Shown here one piece after another: positions 1-8,105 of a stretch of 64,000 bases of DNA (its first letter is position 1; every line of letters starts with the position of its first letter). Source of the DNA: an uncultured Myxococcaceae bacterium (GTDB taxonomy: Bacteria > Myxococcota_A > Polyangia > Polyangiales > Ga0077539). The notes under the pieces are model-generated. The model was given only the letters and a program-made list of their open reading frames with translations, was not told the DNA's origin and did no database searches. The stretch covers positions 1 to 64,000 of the forward strand of contig CAMFHP010000001.1 of the NCBI GenBank assembly GCA_945952225.1, in the 5' to 3' direction. The translations under genes were made by a program, and so were the position numbers.

Positions 1-2
1 CG

Positions 3-416
3 GGGGTGAGGCGCGATGCGGGGGCCGTGCGCGATGGGGGGGCTCGGAGGGCGCGGCGCGATGCGGGTGGCGTGCGCGATGCGAGCGTGCGCGATGCGTC
101 GGTGGCGCTGCGTCCGCCCACGCACGGGCGGGTGGATGCGCAGGCCGCGCGGCAGCTCCTCGCGACGCGGAACGACGCCGTGCGACGGTGCTACGCCGAG
201 GGGCTCAACGCCGACGCGACGCTCCACGGAGAGATCACCGTGCGGCTGCGCGTGGAGCCCGATGGGCGCGTGTCGGAGGCCTCGTCGGGCGGTGATCCCG
301 CGTTGTTGCGCGTGGGGCGTTGCATCGAAGAGGCCCTGCGTACGCTGCGCTTTCCGCAGCCCACGGGCGGTGCGGCCACGGTGGCGGCGCCCTTCGTGTT
401 TCAGCCCGGCGGATGA
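3..416 (+). CDS. AgmX/PglI C-terminal-domain protein, 5' end outside window
   Basis: The reading frame is open to the left edge, so the true start probably lies outside the window. The visible part begins with an Arg/Asp/Ala-rich low-complexity stretch (repeats of the type RDAG/RDAS). It is followed by a compact domain of about 90 residues with the pattern NDAVRRCYAEGL, a TVRLRVEPDGRVS strand pair and a Cys-containing helix (GRCIEEALRTLRFPQP). This is the AgmX/PglI C-terminal (TonB-C-like) fold common in myxobacterial exported proteins. Its molecular role is unknown; family members have been linked to gliding motility and envelope functions. The stop overlaps the next gene's ATG (ATGATGA), so the two are translationally coupled. 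Domain call is good; specific function is not inferable. Confidence 0.7.
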   Translation, partial: GVRRDAGAVRDGGARRARRDAGGVRDASVRDASVALRPPTHGRVDAQAARQLLATRNDAVRRCYAEGLNADATLHGEITVRLRVEPDGRVSEASSGGDPALLRVGRCIEEALRTLRFPQPTGGAATVAAPFVFQPGG

Positions 417-1117
417 TGCGTCTCGCGTGGGCGCTGGTGCTCCTCGGGTGCGCGGCGCCGGTGCGTGCGATGCGTCCGCGGGGGCCTTCGCGCGGGGCCG
501 CGCTCGCGGCGTTCGAAGCGCTCGATGCGACGGCGGTGCGGTGCCTCGGGCCCGACGATCGCGTGACCGTCGAGGGCTTCTTCGAGGGCGCGACGGGGCG
601 CTACTTCGTGGAGCGTGTGGGCGTCGCATCGCCGCGCACGTCGCTCTCGGCGCAGCAGTGCGTGGCCAACGTGATGGAGCGCGCGCGGGTGCCTGCCTTC
701 GCGGCGGAGCGCTCCGAGGCCGTGTGGACGGTGCACGGCGCGGAGGTCTCGGCCGCGGTGCGCGCGATGCTCTCTGCGGACGCGTCGGTGGGCCCTGCGG
801 GGCCCGTGCTGGGCGAGATCGACGCGCGGGCCGTGCTCGCCCAGGTGCGGGCGCAGACGGGGGCGCTGCGGCGCTGCTACGACGATGCGCGCGTGGGGCG
901 TCCGTCGCTCGCGGGGCGCGTCGAGGTGCGGCTCACGCTCTCGGTCGATGGGCGCGTGACGGGCGCGGTGGCCAACGTCTCGCGGGGGATGCGCGAGGTC
1001 GGCGTGTGCGCCCTCGGTGTGCTGCGCGCGCTCGCGTGGCCCGCGGCGCGAGGGGCTTCGGTGGACTTCGCGTTTCCGTTTCAGTTCGATCCGCCGCGCG
1101 ACGACGCAGGGACATAA
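413..1117 (+). CDS. AgmX/PglI-like exported lipoprotein
   Basis: 234 residues. The start at 413 overlaps the preceding stop and gives a short hydrophobic N-terminus ending in LLGCAAP, a plausible lipobox. An upstream in-frame start at 320 would lie well inside the previous gene and is less likely. The C-terminal half repeats the architecture of its neighbour: ALRRCYDDARVG, VRLTLSVDGRVTG, a Cys-containing helix and a terminal FPFQFDP strand, an AgmX/PglI C-terminal domain. The middle region also has TonB-C-like spacing (residues about 30-110), so the protein may hold two diverged copies. It probably works with its upstream neighbour in the envelope. Function unknown. Confidence 0.75.
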   Translation: MMRLAWALVLLGCAAPVRAMRPRGPSRGAALAAFEALDATAVRCLGPDDRVTVEGFFEGATGRYFVERVGVASPRTSLSAQQCVANVMERARVPAFAAERSEAVWTVHGAEVSAAVRAMLSADASVGPAGPVLGEIDARAVLAQVRAQTGALRRCYDDARVGRPSLAGRVEVRLTLSVDGRVTGAVANVSRGMREVGVCALGVLRALAWPAARGASVDFAFPFQFDPPRDDAGT

Positions 1118-1121
1118 CCTG

Positions 1122-2099
1122 TCACGGGCGCGCCTGACCGATGGCGTCGCCGTAGGTCCACCCGGTGTGGGTGCGCTGCCAGCGGATGCCGTACCAGCTC
1201 CCGCGACGGTCGACCATCTCGACGGCCGTGTTCTGCGGCAGCCGCGCGACGATCGCACCGGTGCGGGGCGCGTCGCGCACGATGGCGGTGCTCCACGCGA
1301 CGGTGGCCTGTCCCATCGCGGGCATGCGCAGCATCTCCGCGGGCGTCGGGAGCGAGGCGTCGGGCGTGGGCGTGGGTGCGGGCGTCGTGGGCGCAGGTGC
1401 GGTGGGCGCGGGCGCGGTGGGCTCCACGGGCTCCGTCGGTGCGGGCGCGAGGGGCTCGACGGGTGCGCCGGCGTCGCGCAGCGGGCTGAAGCGTGCGGTG
1501 AAGAAGTACTGGTAGCGCGGGTGCGCGGCGGTGATGCGCCAGAGCTCGTCGAAGCCCGTGAGCGCCGCGTTCACGCAGGGCACGTAGCTCACCTTGTCGG
1601 GCACCGTGGTGCTGCGGCCGAGGAGCGAGACCACGCGGTGTCGCGCGAAGTCGATGCGCAGTCCGAGGGAGAGCGCCTTCGAAGGGTCACGGGCCGCGCT
1701 CGGGGCCGCGGGGCACGTCGCGAGCACGCGCTGCACGCGCGTTCGGAGCAGCGATTCGAGGCCCGCGGGCGTGTCGCAACGGCCGCCGGGGAGTTCCATC
1801 TCTTCGCCGTCGCCGCACGCGCTGAGGATGCCGCCGTTGACCGTCACCGAGACCGTGGGCGCAGGCGCGGACGCGTCGGGGGTGGGCGTTGCGATCACGG
1901 GCGCGGTCGACGCATCGGGGGCATCGGGCGTCGCGGGTTCGGTGCTCGCGGTGTTGTTGTCGGGCGTGACCGCGGCGGTCGACGGGCGAAAGACCCAGGC
2001 GCCGAGGAACCATCCGCCGACGGCGCACGCGACGGTGCCGACGAGGGTGATCGCGAGGTGCGGCGAGTCGCTGCGGGGACGGACGATGCGGGGTGCCAT
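1122..2099 (-). CDS. membrane-anchored protein with C-terminal SH3-like domain
   Basis: 325 residues. The start ATG at 2099 is chosen because it precedes a basic stretch and a transmembrane helix (LAITLVGTVACAVGGWFLGAW); the frame stays open far upstream as a GC-rich artefact. Then come a Thr/Ala/Pro/Asp-rich linker, a central region with several Cys, a second Pro/Thr/Ala linker, and a C-terminal bacterial SH3-like domain (from about residue 260, VAWSTAIVRDAPRTGAIVARLP to the end, including GSWYGIRW and GWTYGD). Such domains often bind peptidoglycan or peptides in the periplasm. It sits 11 bases after the trmH-like gene on the same strand. A hexamer TAGAGG lies 8 bases before the ATG. Confidence 0.8.
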   Translation of the reverse strand: MAPRIVRPRSDSPHLAITLVGTVACAVGGWFLGAWVFRPSTAAVTPDNNTASTEPATPDAPDASTAPVIATPTPDASAPAPTVSVTVNGGILSACGDGEEMELPGGRCDTPAGLESLLRTRVQRVLATCPAAPSAARDPSKALSLGLRIDFARHRVVSLLGRSTTVPDKVSYVPCVNAALTGFDELWRITAAHPRYQYFFTARFSPLRDAGAPVEPLAPAPTEPVEPTAPAPTAPAPTTPAPTPTPDASLPTPAEMLRMPAMGQATVAWSTAIVRDAPRTGAIVARLPQNTAVEMVDRRGSWYGIRWQRTHTGWTYGDAIGQARP

Positions 2100-2110
2100 G
2101 CGCGCGGCCT

Positions 2111-2818
2111 CTACGTACCCGATCGCTGGTCGTGCAGGTAGCGTTCGATCACGAGTTCGTGCGCGCGGACGCTCTCCAGCAGGTAGCGCGCGCGGAGGCA
2201 GCGGGCTTCGTGGGCGTCGAGGTCTCCGGCGCGTCCGCGGGTGACGGCCTGGAGCGAGATCGCCGCGGCCACGGACACGTTGAGGCTCTCGACCATGCCG
2301 CGCATGGGGATGGCGAAGCTCCCGCTCGATCCCTCGCGCATCTCGGGGCTCGCGCCGGTGTGCTCGTTGCCGAAGACCAGCGCCACGTCGGGGCGCGCGG
2401 CGATCTCGTCGAGGGTCGTGGTCGCGCGCACGTCGGCCACGTAGACCTCGTAGCCGCGGCTGCGCAGCGCGGTGGCGCACACGCGCGAGTCGCGGTGCAC
2501 GTGCAGGTCGAGCCAGCGGTCGGCGCCGCGGGTGATGCGCTGGGTGATGAGCGGTCGCGTGCCGCGGTCGATGAGGTGCACCTCGCCCACGCCGAACGCG
2601 TCGGCGCTGCGGAGCACGGCGGCGGTGTTGTGCGGGTCGATGACGGCTTCGAGCACGAGCACCACGCTGCGAAGGCGTGCGCGGGAGACCGCTTCGAAGC
2701 GCGCGAGGCGCTCGGGCTGCACGAGGGGAGAGAGCGCGTTCTCGATCACCTCGACGGGCCAGCGCAGCGCAGAGGCCGACGGGGTGGGCTCGAAGACGCC
2801 GGGGGTGGACCGTCGCAT
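2111..2818 (-). CDS. trmH: TrmH/SpoU-family RNA 2'-O-methyltransferase
   Basis: 235 residues, the usual size for TrmH. All three SPOUT knot motifs are present: motif 1 around N64-R70 (NTAAVLRSADAFGVGEV), motif 2 FGNEHTG (149-155) and motif 3 IPMRGMVESLNVSVA (170-184). In E. coli TrmH this fold 2'-O-methylates G18 of tRNA using S-adenosylmethionine. The C-terminal tail (RYLLESVRAHELVIERYL) also resembles TrmH. It could be another SpoU paralogue with a different RNA target, so the symbol is likely rather than certain. An ATAAGT hexamer stands 11 bases before the ATG. Confidence 0.88.
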   Translation of the reverse strand: MRRSTPGVFEPTPSASALRWPVEVIENALSPLVQPERLARFEAVSRARLRSVVLVLEAVIDPHNTAAVLRSADAFGVGEVHLIDRGTRPLITQRITRGADRWLDLHVHRDSRVCATALRSRGYEVYVADVRATTTLDEIAARPDVALVFGNEHTGASPEMREGSSGSFAIPMRGMVESLNVSVAAAISLQAVTRGRAGDLDAHEARCLRARYLLESVRAHELVIERYLHDQRSGT

Positions 2819-2863
2819 ACGGGCGGCGGACTTATCACCGAGCGAGGGCGCGCGTGCAATTCG

Positions 2864-4345
2864 TCAGCGCACCACGCGGCGCGCGATGCGGTTCGCGAAG
2901 TCGACGAAGGGCGTGCTGTCGCCGGTCGCGCAGATCGAGGCCACCATGCCGTTGCCGCACGCGGCGCCCGCGCAGAGGGGCGAGCGGTCGAAGCGTCGGG
3001 CCAGCTCGGCGACGCGGCGCGCGGGCCATGCGAAGGGCTGCTCCGTGGTGCTGCACGCGCGGATGTCGGGCGTTCCGCTCGCGCGGCAGGCGGGCACCAC
3101 GCGCAGCGGGCACAGCGCGTCGGGGTTCGCGGAGCGCATCGAGGTGGGGCCCGAGGGGTCCATGGGGTTGTCGTACGCGAGGGCGCCGTTGCGGGCGGTG
3201 AAGTCCTCGGGGCGTCCCGCGGCGGCGGGGCCGAGGAGCGCGTCCCAGTCGGTGCCCGTCGACGTGGTGGGCACCGCGAGGGGAACGCCCGTGATGGCGC
3301 CAAACACGATGCGCTCGGGGTGTCCGGGCTTGAGCCCGAGGAGCCCGCGCGTGAGGCGCTGCGGGTCGACGTAGCGCTCCAGGGGCCAGGTGGGATCCTG
3401 CGCGGAGCCCGGCGCGGCCATGTAGAACCGGAGGTTCAGATCGGGGGAGGCCCAGCGCGTCGCCGAGGCCTGGAACACGTCGGTCGCGTCGCTGCACGCG
3501 CCCACGCCGTCGTGGTAGCGGCAGTCGCGCACGGAGCCGTCTTCTTCGTCGGTCAGCACGAGGATCGCGAGCGTCGCGTCGGCGCGGAGGAAGCCCGCGT
3601 TGGGCCTTCCCGCGGCGCCCTGGGTCACGAGCGCGCGGTACGCCGCTTCGAGGGGCTGCTCGATGCCACATCCGCCGATGGAGAGCGTCACCTGACACGC
3701 GGGCGTGTTCACCACGCTCATCGCGTTGTCGCCGAGGCGCACGGTCACCCACGGCTGCGCGAGCACCTCGGGGGTGCAGAACGCGTTGCTCACCTCGGGC
3801 TGTTCGCGCAGTCGCGCCGCCGCGCCGCGCATGCGGGGGTTGAGCACGCCGTCGTCGCCCGTGTCCGAGGCCGCGCAGCTCGGAATCACGGCGCCGGGCG
3901 TTCCGAGGTTCGTGGTCACCACGCCGATGCGCACGTCGCCCACGCGGTGGTGGTCGAGGAGCGTGTTCACCGTCGCGCCGAGGTAGGCCCGCAGCGACTC
4001 GATGTTGCGCGTCATCGAGTTCGAATCGTCGACGACGACGAGGAGGTCGACGCTTCCACCGGGAGACACGGGGCCCGCGTCGACGACGGGGCCGTCGGGG
4101 GGCGTCGATGCGTCGGCGATGGGCCCGTCGGCGGGCTGCATCGCGTCGACAGGGAATGTCACATCGGGCGTCGTGGTGCTGGCGTCACCGGGCGCGCTCG
4201 CATCGACGGTGGCGGTGTCGGCGGGCGCGCTCGCGTCGTCGGATCCTGCATCGCCCGCGATGGGCACGATGGTGTAGCAGGCCGTGAGGTTGGCGCAGAG
4301 CGCGAGGGCCGACGCGAGGGACAGACGGGTGCGTTGCGAGTGCAT
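2864..4345 (-). CDS. von Willebrand factor A domain lipoprotein
   Basis: 493 residues. The start at 4345 gives a classical lipoprotein signal ending LTAC (Cys23). The mature protein begins with about 70 residues of Asp/Ala/Pro/Thr low-complexity linker, then a vWA domain starting near residue 98 with a complete MIDAS DxSxS (D106, S108, S110 in VVVDDSNSM). Several conserved Cys pairs follow. Similar proteins in myxobacteria are annotated as vWA/TIGR03503-like cell-surface proteins and are thought to mediate metal-dependent adhesion; the ligand is unknown. It lies 120 bases after the sigma-factor triad on the same strand and may be co-transcribed with it. Confidence 0.82.
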   Translation of the reverse strand: MHSQRTRLSLASALALCANLTACYTIVPIAGDAGSDDASAPADTATVDASAPGDASTTTPDVTFPVDAMQPADGPIADASTPPDGPVVDAGPVSPGGSVDLLVVVDDSNSMTRNIESLRAYLGATVNTLLDHHRVGDVRIGVVTTNLGTPGAVIPSCAASDTGDDGVLNPRMRGAAARLREQPEVSNAFCTPEVLAQPWVTVRLGDNAMSVVNTPACQVTLSIGGCGIEQPLEAAYRALVTQGAAGRPNAGFLRADATLAILVLTDEEDGSVRDCRYHDGVGACSDATDVFQASATRWASPDLNLRFYMAAPGSAQDPTWPLERYVDPQRLTRGLLGLKPGHPERIVFGAITGVPLAVPTTSTGTDWDALLGPAAAGRPEDFTARNGALAYDNPMDPSGPTSMRSANPDALCPLRVVPACRASGTPDIRACSTTEQPFAWPARRVAELARRFDRSPLCAGAACGNGMVASICATGDSTPFVDFANRIARRVVR

Positions 4346-4465
4346 GGCTCGTGACTCCTGGTGAGGGCGCGCGCCCACCGACCTCCGCGCGGGAGGTCTC
4401 GCGGCGACCTTCGACCACGATTGCGAGGGTGCGCCGATGCGCTTCGCGAAAAAGAGCATCGACGT

Positions 4466-5449
4466 TCAGAAGGCGAGCGAGAGGCCCGCGGAGGCGCTTC
4501 CGTTGAGCACGTTCTGACGGAACACCGGGCGGTCGAGGGCGCCCTCGCGCGCGACGAAATCGTTGAGCACAAAGGCCATCAGCGCGCCGAGCGAGAGCGT
4601 GAGGGAGACGTTCGCGACGACGGGGATCGTGGCGCGCGCATCGAGGCTCGCGGCGATCCACGGGTAGTTGCCCGGTTCGAGGGCGGCGCGTCCGAAGGTG
4701 ACCGCGTGGATGAGCCCCGCGGAGAGCCCCGCGCACGCGCCGAAATCGAAGCGCCACGGGAGCGTCGGGTGCGCGCACACGCCCGCCGTCGCGCGGGTCA
4801 TGCCGAAGGCCCACTCGCCGAGGTCTCCGGTGCGAATCTCGGGTTCGAATCCCACGGCGCCGAAGACCCGCCAGCGTGTGGTGAGGGGCACGTCGAGGCG
4901 CAGCGAGGTTCCCCACGCGAGGCGCGGGAGCGGGCCGAGGATCGCTTCGGCCGCGAGCTCGACGTGGGCGAGGTCACGCGGCGGTGGTGGCGTGGGCGCG
5001 ACGGGCGCCGTGAGCGGTGGCGGAATGGCCGGCGGTGCGATCTCACCGTCGTGTTGGGCCGGGGTCGGCGTGGCGGGGGCGAGGGAGAGCGCGAGGGAGA
5101 GCGCCACCGCGTCGGCGAGCGTGTCGCACGTGGGAGACGCATCGGTGAGGTCGCGCTCGAAGCGCACGGCGCCCGTCTCGTCGCGGAGGCGCAGGCGCGC
5201 GTGCCAGCGGTCGTTCGCGCGTTCGACGAGGGCCTCGGCGGCGACCGATGCGGTGATCGAGAAGGGGTCGCGTCCGAGCTGCGCGCGCACGGCGGACATC
5301 ACCCGCGTGTGGGCGGGGCATGCGTCGGCGCCGTCGCCGCGCACCCACGCGAAGGACACGCTGCGCACGGGCTCCTGCGCGTGGAGCGGGTGCGTGCGGG
5401 CGAGGGCCGCGAGGGCGACGAGAAGTGGCGGAAGGGCGCGTCGGGTCAC
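4466..5449 (-). CDS. exported protein of unknown function in ECF sigma triad
   Basis: 327 residues with an N-terminal signal peptide ending near HAQ (residue 25). The first half contains two Cys and charged helices; a Pro-rich hinge (about residues 130-155) separates it from a C-terminal half of alternating hydrophobic strands ending in SAGLSLAF. That terminal Phe and strand pattern suit an outer-membrane or barrel-like domain. The GTG start overlaps the stop of the upstream gene (GTGA), so it is translationally coupled to the sigma-factor operon. I do not recognise a named family. Its position suggests that it belongs to the output or sensing part of the ECF system. Confidence 0.72.
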   Translation of the reverse strand: MTRRALPPLLVALAALARTHPLHAQEPVRSVSFAWVRGDGADACPAHTRVMSAVRAQLGRDPFSITASVAAEALVERANDRWHARLRLRDETGAVRFERDLTDASPTCDTLADAVALSLALSLAPATPTPAQHDGEIAPPAIPPPLTAPVAPTPPPPRDLAHVELAAEAILGPLPRLAWGTSLRLDVPLTTRWRVFGAVGFEPEIRTGDLGEWAFGMTRATAGVCAHPTLPWRFDFGACAGLSAGLIHAVTFGRAALEPGNYPWIAASLDARATIPVVANVSLTLSLGALMAFVLNDFVAREGALDRPVFRQNVLNGSASAGLSLAF

Positions 5450-6222
5450 GGCGCGTTGCGGAGCAGGTCGCGCACGCGGGCGGTCTGGGCGCTGCCGGGC
5501 GCGCGGTGTTCGAGCTCGCGGGCGATGGCGCGGGCGTCGTTCCAGCGGTCGGCGCGGGCGTAGGCCTCGGCGAGCACGGCGTCGCGCTCGTCGCGGAGCT
5601 GTCCGTCGGGCGTGTCGCGGCGGGCGGCCGTGAGCAGCGCGATGGCGCGCGCGGGGTCTCCGTCGAGGGAGGCGTGGGCCGTGCGCACGAGGGCGCTCTC
5701 TTCCGCGAGCGTGAGCGGCGCGCGGGCGGGTGCGACGGGCGCGATGGGGGCCGCGGGCGCGGCGGTGCGGTGGGGGCGCATCGCGGGCGCGATCTCGCGT
5801 GTCGGTTCTGTTGGAGCGCGTGTCGGTTCCGTTGGAGCGCGTGTCGGTTCTGTTGGAGCGCGTGTCGGTTCTGTTGGAGCGCGTGTCGGTTCTGTGGGAG
5901 CCACGGTGCGCGCGGCGCGGAGCTCGGGCGCGCTGTGGGCTGCGGGTGGGGTGCGCGTCTCGGGGGCGCGGGTGCGTGCGATGCCGAAGCCCACCGCCGA
6001 GACCAGCGCGACGGCGGCGAGGGCCTTGGCCGCGAGGGGAACGGACGCGGAGCCCACGGTGCCCGCGGTGCCTGCGGCGGCGAGCTTCGGGGTGAGCTTC
6101 GCGGCGAGGCGCGCGCTGTCGGCGGCGGTGAGCGGGGCCGTCGGGTCGGCGCTGCGGAGCAGGGCGCGTTCGAAGTCGCTCACGCCGTGCGAGAGGTCGC
6201 GGAGGCGCGGGGGATCGCTCAT
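5446..6222 (-). CDS. single-pass membrane protein with APTEPTR repeats, candidate anti-sigma factor
   Basis: 258 residues. The N-terminal 60 residues are cytoplasmic-like and helical, followed by a hydrophobic Ala/Val-rich segment (about 70-90), then a Pro/Thr-rich region with five tandem APTEPTR heptads. The C-terminal part (about 180-258) is helical and TPR-like (LAEAYARADRWNDARAIAREL). No HxxxCxxC zinc anti-sigma motif is visible. The start overlaps the stop of the ECF sigma gene (ATGA), the position where anti-sigma factors normally lie. A role as a sigma regulator is inferred from topology and position, not from a recognised domain. Confidence 0.7.
   Translation of the reverse strand: MSDPPRLRDLSHGVSDFERALLRSADPTAPLTAADSARLAAKLTPKLAAAGTAGTVGSASVPLAAKALAAVALVSAVGFGIARTRAPETRTPPAAHSAPELRAARTVAPTEPTRAPTEPTRAPTEPTRAPTEPTRAPTEPTREIAPAMRPHRTAAPAAPIAPVAPARAPLTLAEESALVRTAHASLDGDPARAIALLTAARRDTPDGQLRDERDAVLAEAYARADRWNDARAIARELEHRAPGSAQTARVRDLLRNAP
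5797..5901 (-). repeat. 21-base tandem repeat, 5 units, coding APTEPTR
   Basis: Five head-to-tail 21-base units of the form gcgtgtcggttctgttggagc with one or two substitutions. They lie in frame within the membrane protein of the ECF triad and encode a heptapeptide stalk. The near-identity of the units at DNA level indicates recent slippage expansion, so copy number may vary between strains. Confidence 0.92.
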
Positions 6223-6779
6223 CGGAGGGCTCCAGGGTGGCGGGCCTGCCAGCGGGCCGCGGCGCGTTGAAAATCTTTGCGGGCGGCGTGGAGGCGCGAG
6301 TGCACCGTGCCCACGGGAATGCCCATCATCTCGGCGATCTCGTCGCAGGGGAGCTCGTCGAGCTCGTACATCACGAAGACCGCGCGGCGTTCGACGTCGA
6401 GCTCGTCGAGGATGGTCAACAACACCTGCCGCGTGCGTGCGCGCTCGGTGCGCTCTTCGGGCGAGGGATCACCGTGCACGCGCGGTTCGGGGGGCGCGTC
6501 GGTGAGCTCCTCACGGCGCACGTGGGCGCGGCGCCTCCACGCGGCGGCGACGCGCACGCAGATGCCGAAGAGCCACGGGCGCAGGGGCAGCGTGGGGTCG
6601 TAGCCGTCGAGGCGGCGGTGCACCACGAGGAAGACCTCCTGGTACACGTCGTCGAGGTCGGCGCTGCGCACCCCCAGGCGTTGGAGCGTGGCCCACAGAA
6701 ATCCCCCGTGCGCGAGGTGAACGGCGGCCGCGTCGGCGGGCGCGTCGCGGGCGTCGAGGGTCTGCGGGTTCGCCGTCAT
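6219..6779 (-). CDS. ECF-type RNA polymerase sigma factor
   Basis: 186 residues. Region 2 is recognisable (DLDDVYQEVFLVVHRRLDGYDP, residues 41-62, with the RPWLFGICVRVA helix after it). Region 4 carries a helix-turn-helix at about 143-168 (CDEIAEMMGIPVGTVHSRLHAARKD). The start at 6779 is the ATG just before the conserved N-terminal helix; the frame runs further upstream only as an artefact into the kinase gene. The gene is translationally coupled to the two downstream membrane/exported proteins, the usual arrangement of an ECF sigma with its regulators. Target promoters cannot be assigned from this window. Confidence 0.92.
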   Translation of the reverse strand: MTANPQTLDARDAPADAAAVHLAHGGFLWATLQRLGVRSADLDDVYQEVFLVVHRRLDGYDPTLPLRPWLFGICVRVAAAWRRRAHVRREELTDAPPEPRVHGDPSPEERTERARTRQVLLTILDELDVERRAVFVMYELDELPCDEIAEMMGIPVGTVHSRLHAARKDFQRAAARWQARHPGALR

Positions 6780-6834
6780 GGCGGGCGTCACGAGACCCGA
6801 TTGCGGGGTCGAACTCAACCGCTTCGCACAATCG

Positions 6835-8007
6835 TCAGGCCTTGCGCGCGAACACCTGCATGGGCTGCGATTCGGGCTCGGGCGCGGCGGGCGACGGGGC
6901 CGTCGGCGCGCCGAGGAGCGTGGTCGGGTCGTCGTCGTCGTTGTCGTCGTGGGGGAGCGTCGCGAGGCAGCGCTGCATGTCGAGGGCGTCGGCAAAGCGG
7001 GCCGCGCGCTCGGGGGTGATGGCCTTCATCACCGCGGCGTCGAGGGCCGTGGGCACCTCGGGGCGGAGCATGCGCGGCGGCGCGGGGCGGGCGCGGCGGA
7101 GTTCGAGCATCAGGGCCGCGGGTGTGCGCGCGGCGTAGGGGAGTCGGCCCGTGAGCGACTCGTACAAGATCATTCCGAGGGAGTAGAGGTCGGTGCGCGC
7201 GTCGAGGTCGGGCTCGCCCGTGGCCTGCTCGGGGGACATGTACGAGGGCGTTCCCATCACGATGCCGGCGCGGGTGAGACGGCGCGCGTCTTCGGCGGGC
7301 ACCATGGCCTTCGAGAGCCCGAAATCGAGCACCTTGGCGCGCGTGCCTCCGTCGTGCGTGCTCACGAGGAAGATGTTGTCGGGCTTCAGGTCGCGGTGAA
7401 GGATGCCCCGCGCGTGCGTCGCCACGAGGGCGCTCAACACCTGCCGCGCGATGGAGAGCACCCGCGGCACCGCCACACGTCGCTCGCGCTGGATGCGCTG
7501 GCCGAGGGTCTCGCCCTCCAGCCGCTCCATCACGAGAAACGGGGCGCGCACGTCGTCGAGCCAGCCCAGGTCGAAGACCTCGACGATGTGGGGATGACCG
7601 AAGCTCCCCGACACCATGGCCTCGTTCTGAAAGCGCTGCACCGCCGACTGATCCGTCGCGTACTTCGGGTGCAGACATTTGATCGCCACGCGGCGCCCGA
7701 GGGCCACCTGCACGCCGTCGTACACCACGCCCATGCCGCCCGCGGCGATCACCCCGGTGACCCGGTAGCGCCCCGCGAGGAGCTTGCCCACGAGCATCGC
7801 GGGCGAGGTCTGTCCGCGCGCGGCGGGCAGGGGCGGCGGCGTTGCCACCTTCGCGGGAGGCAGCGGCGGCGGAACCGAGGGGGGCGCCGAAGGGCGTGCG
7901 TCGACGCGCGCCGCAGCCACGATGGGCCTGTGCGTGACAGGGCACTCGCGCACGTCGGCAGGGTGCGGAATGCCGCAGAGCTGGCAGCGGATGAAGCGCT
8001 CTGCCAT
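6835..8007 (-). CDS. Ser/Thr protein kinase (Hanks type) with N-terminal Cys cluster
   Basis: 390 residues. The N-terminus has a small Cys cluster (C8, C11, C22), possibly a degenerate zinc ribbon, and a Pro-rich linker. The kinase domain starts near residue 78: glycine loop GGMGVVYDG, catalytic Lys110 (VAIK), HRDLKPDN (204-211), DFG (228-230), SPE (258-260). The C-terminal 50 residues are Asp/Pro-rich with no transmembrane helix, so the kinase is probably cytoplasmic. A TATACT hexamer at 8028-8033 lies 20 bases before the ATG. It precedes the ECF sigma gene on the same strand by 55 bases. Confidence 0.95.
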   Translation of the reverse strand: MAERFIRCQLCGIPHPADVRECPVTHRPIVAAARVDARPSAPPSVPPPLPPAKVATPPPLPAARGQTSPAMLVGKLLAGRYRVTGVIAAGGMGVVYDGVQVALGRRVAIKCLHPKYATDQSAVQRFQNEAMVSGSFGHPHIVEVFDLGWLDDVRAPFLVMERLEGETLGQRIQRERRVAVPRVLSIARQVLSALVATHARGILHRDLKPDNIFLVSTHDGGTRAKVLDFGLSKAMVPAEDARRLTRAGIVMGTPSYMSPEQATGEPDLDARTDLYSLGMILYESLTGRLPYAARTPAALMLELRRARPAPPRMLRPEVPTALDAAVMKAITPERAARFADALDMQRCLATLPHDDNDDDDPTTLLGAPTAPSPAAPEPESQPMQVFARKA

Positions 8008-8027
8008 CGGGTCGTCGCTCGGGCGGC

Positions 8028-8033
8028 AGTATA
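8028..8033 (-). promoter_or_regulatory. -10-like TATACT before the Ser/Thr kinase gene
   Basis: A TATACT hexamer (one change from TATAAT) lies 20 bases before the ATG at 8007. A convincing -35 is not visible; TTCGCG sits 17 bases further upstream. Confidence 0.45.
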
Positions 8034-8105
8034 TCGGTCACGCCTCGCGCCGCGAAGGATCATTCGTCGACGCGCGGGAATCGGAGTGACTGAATGGTGA
8101 TTCAG

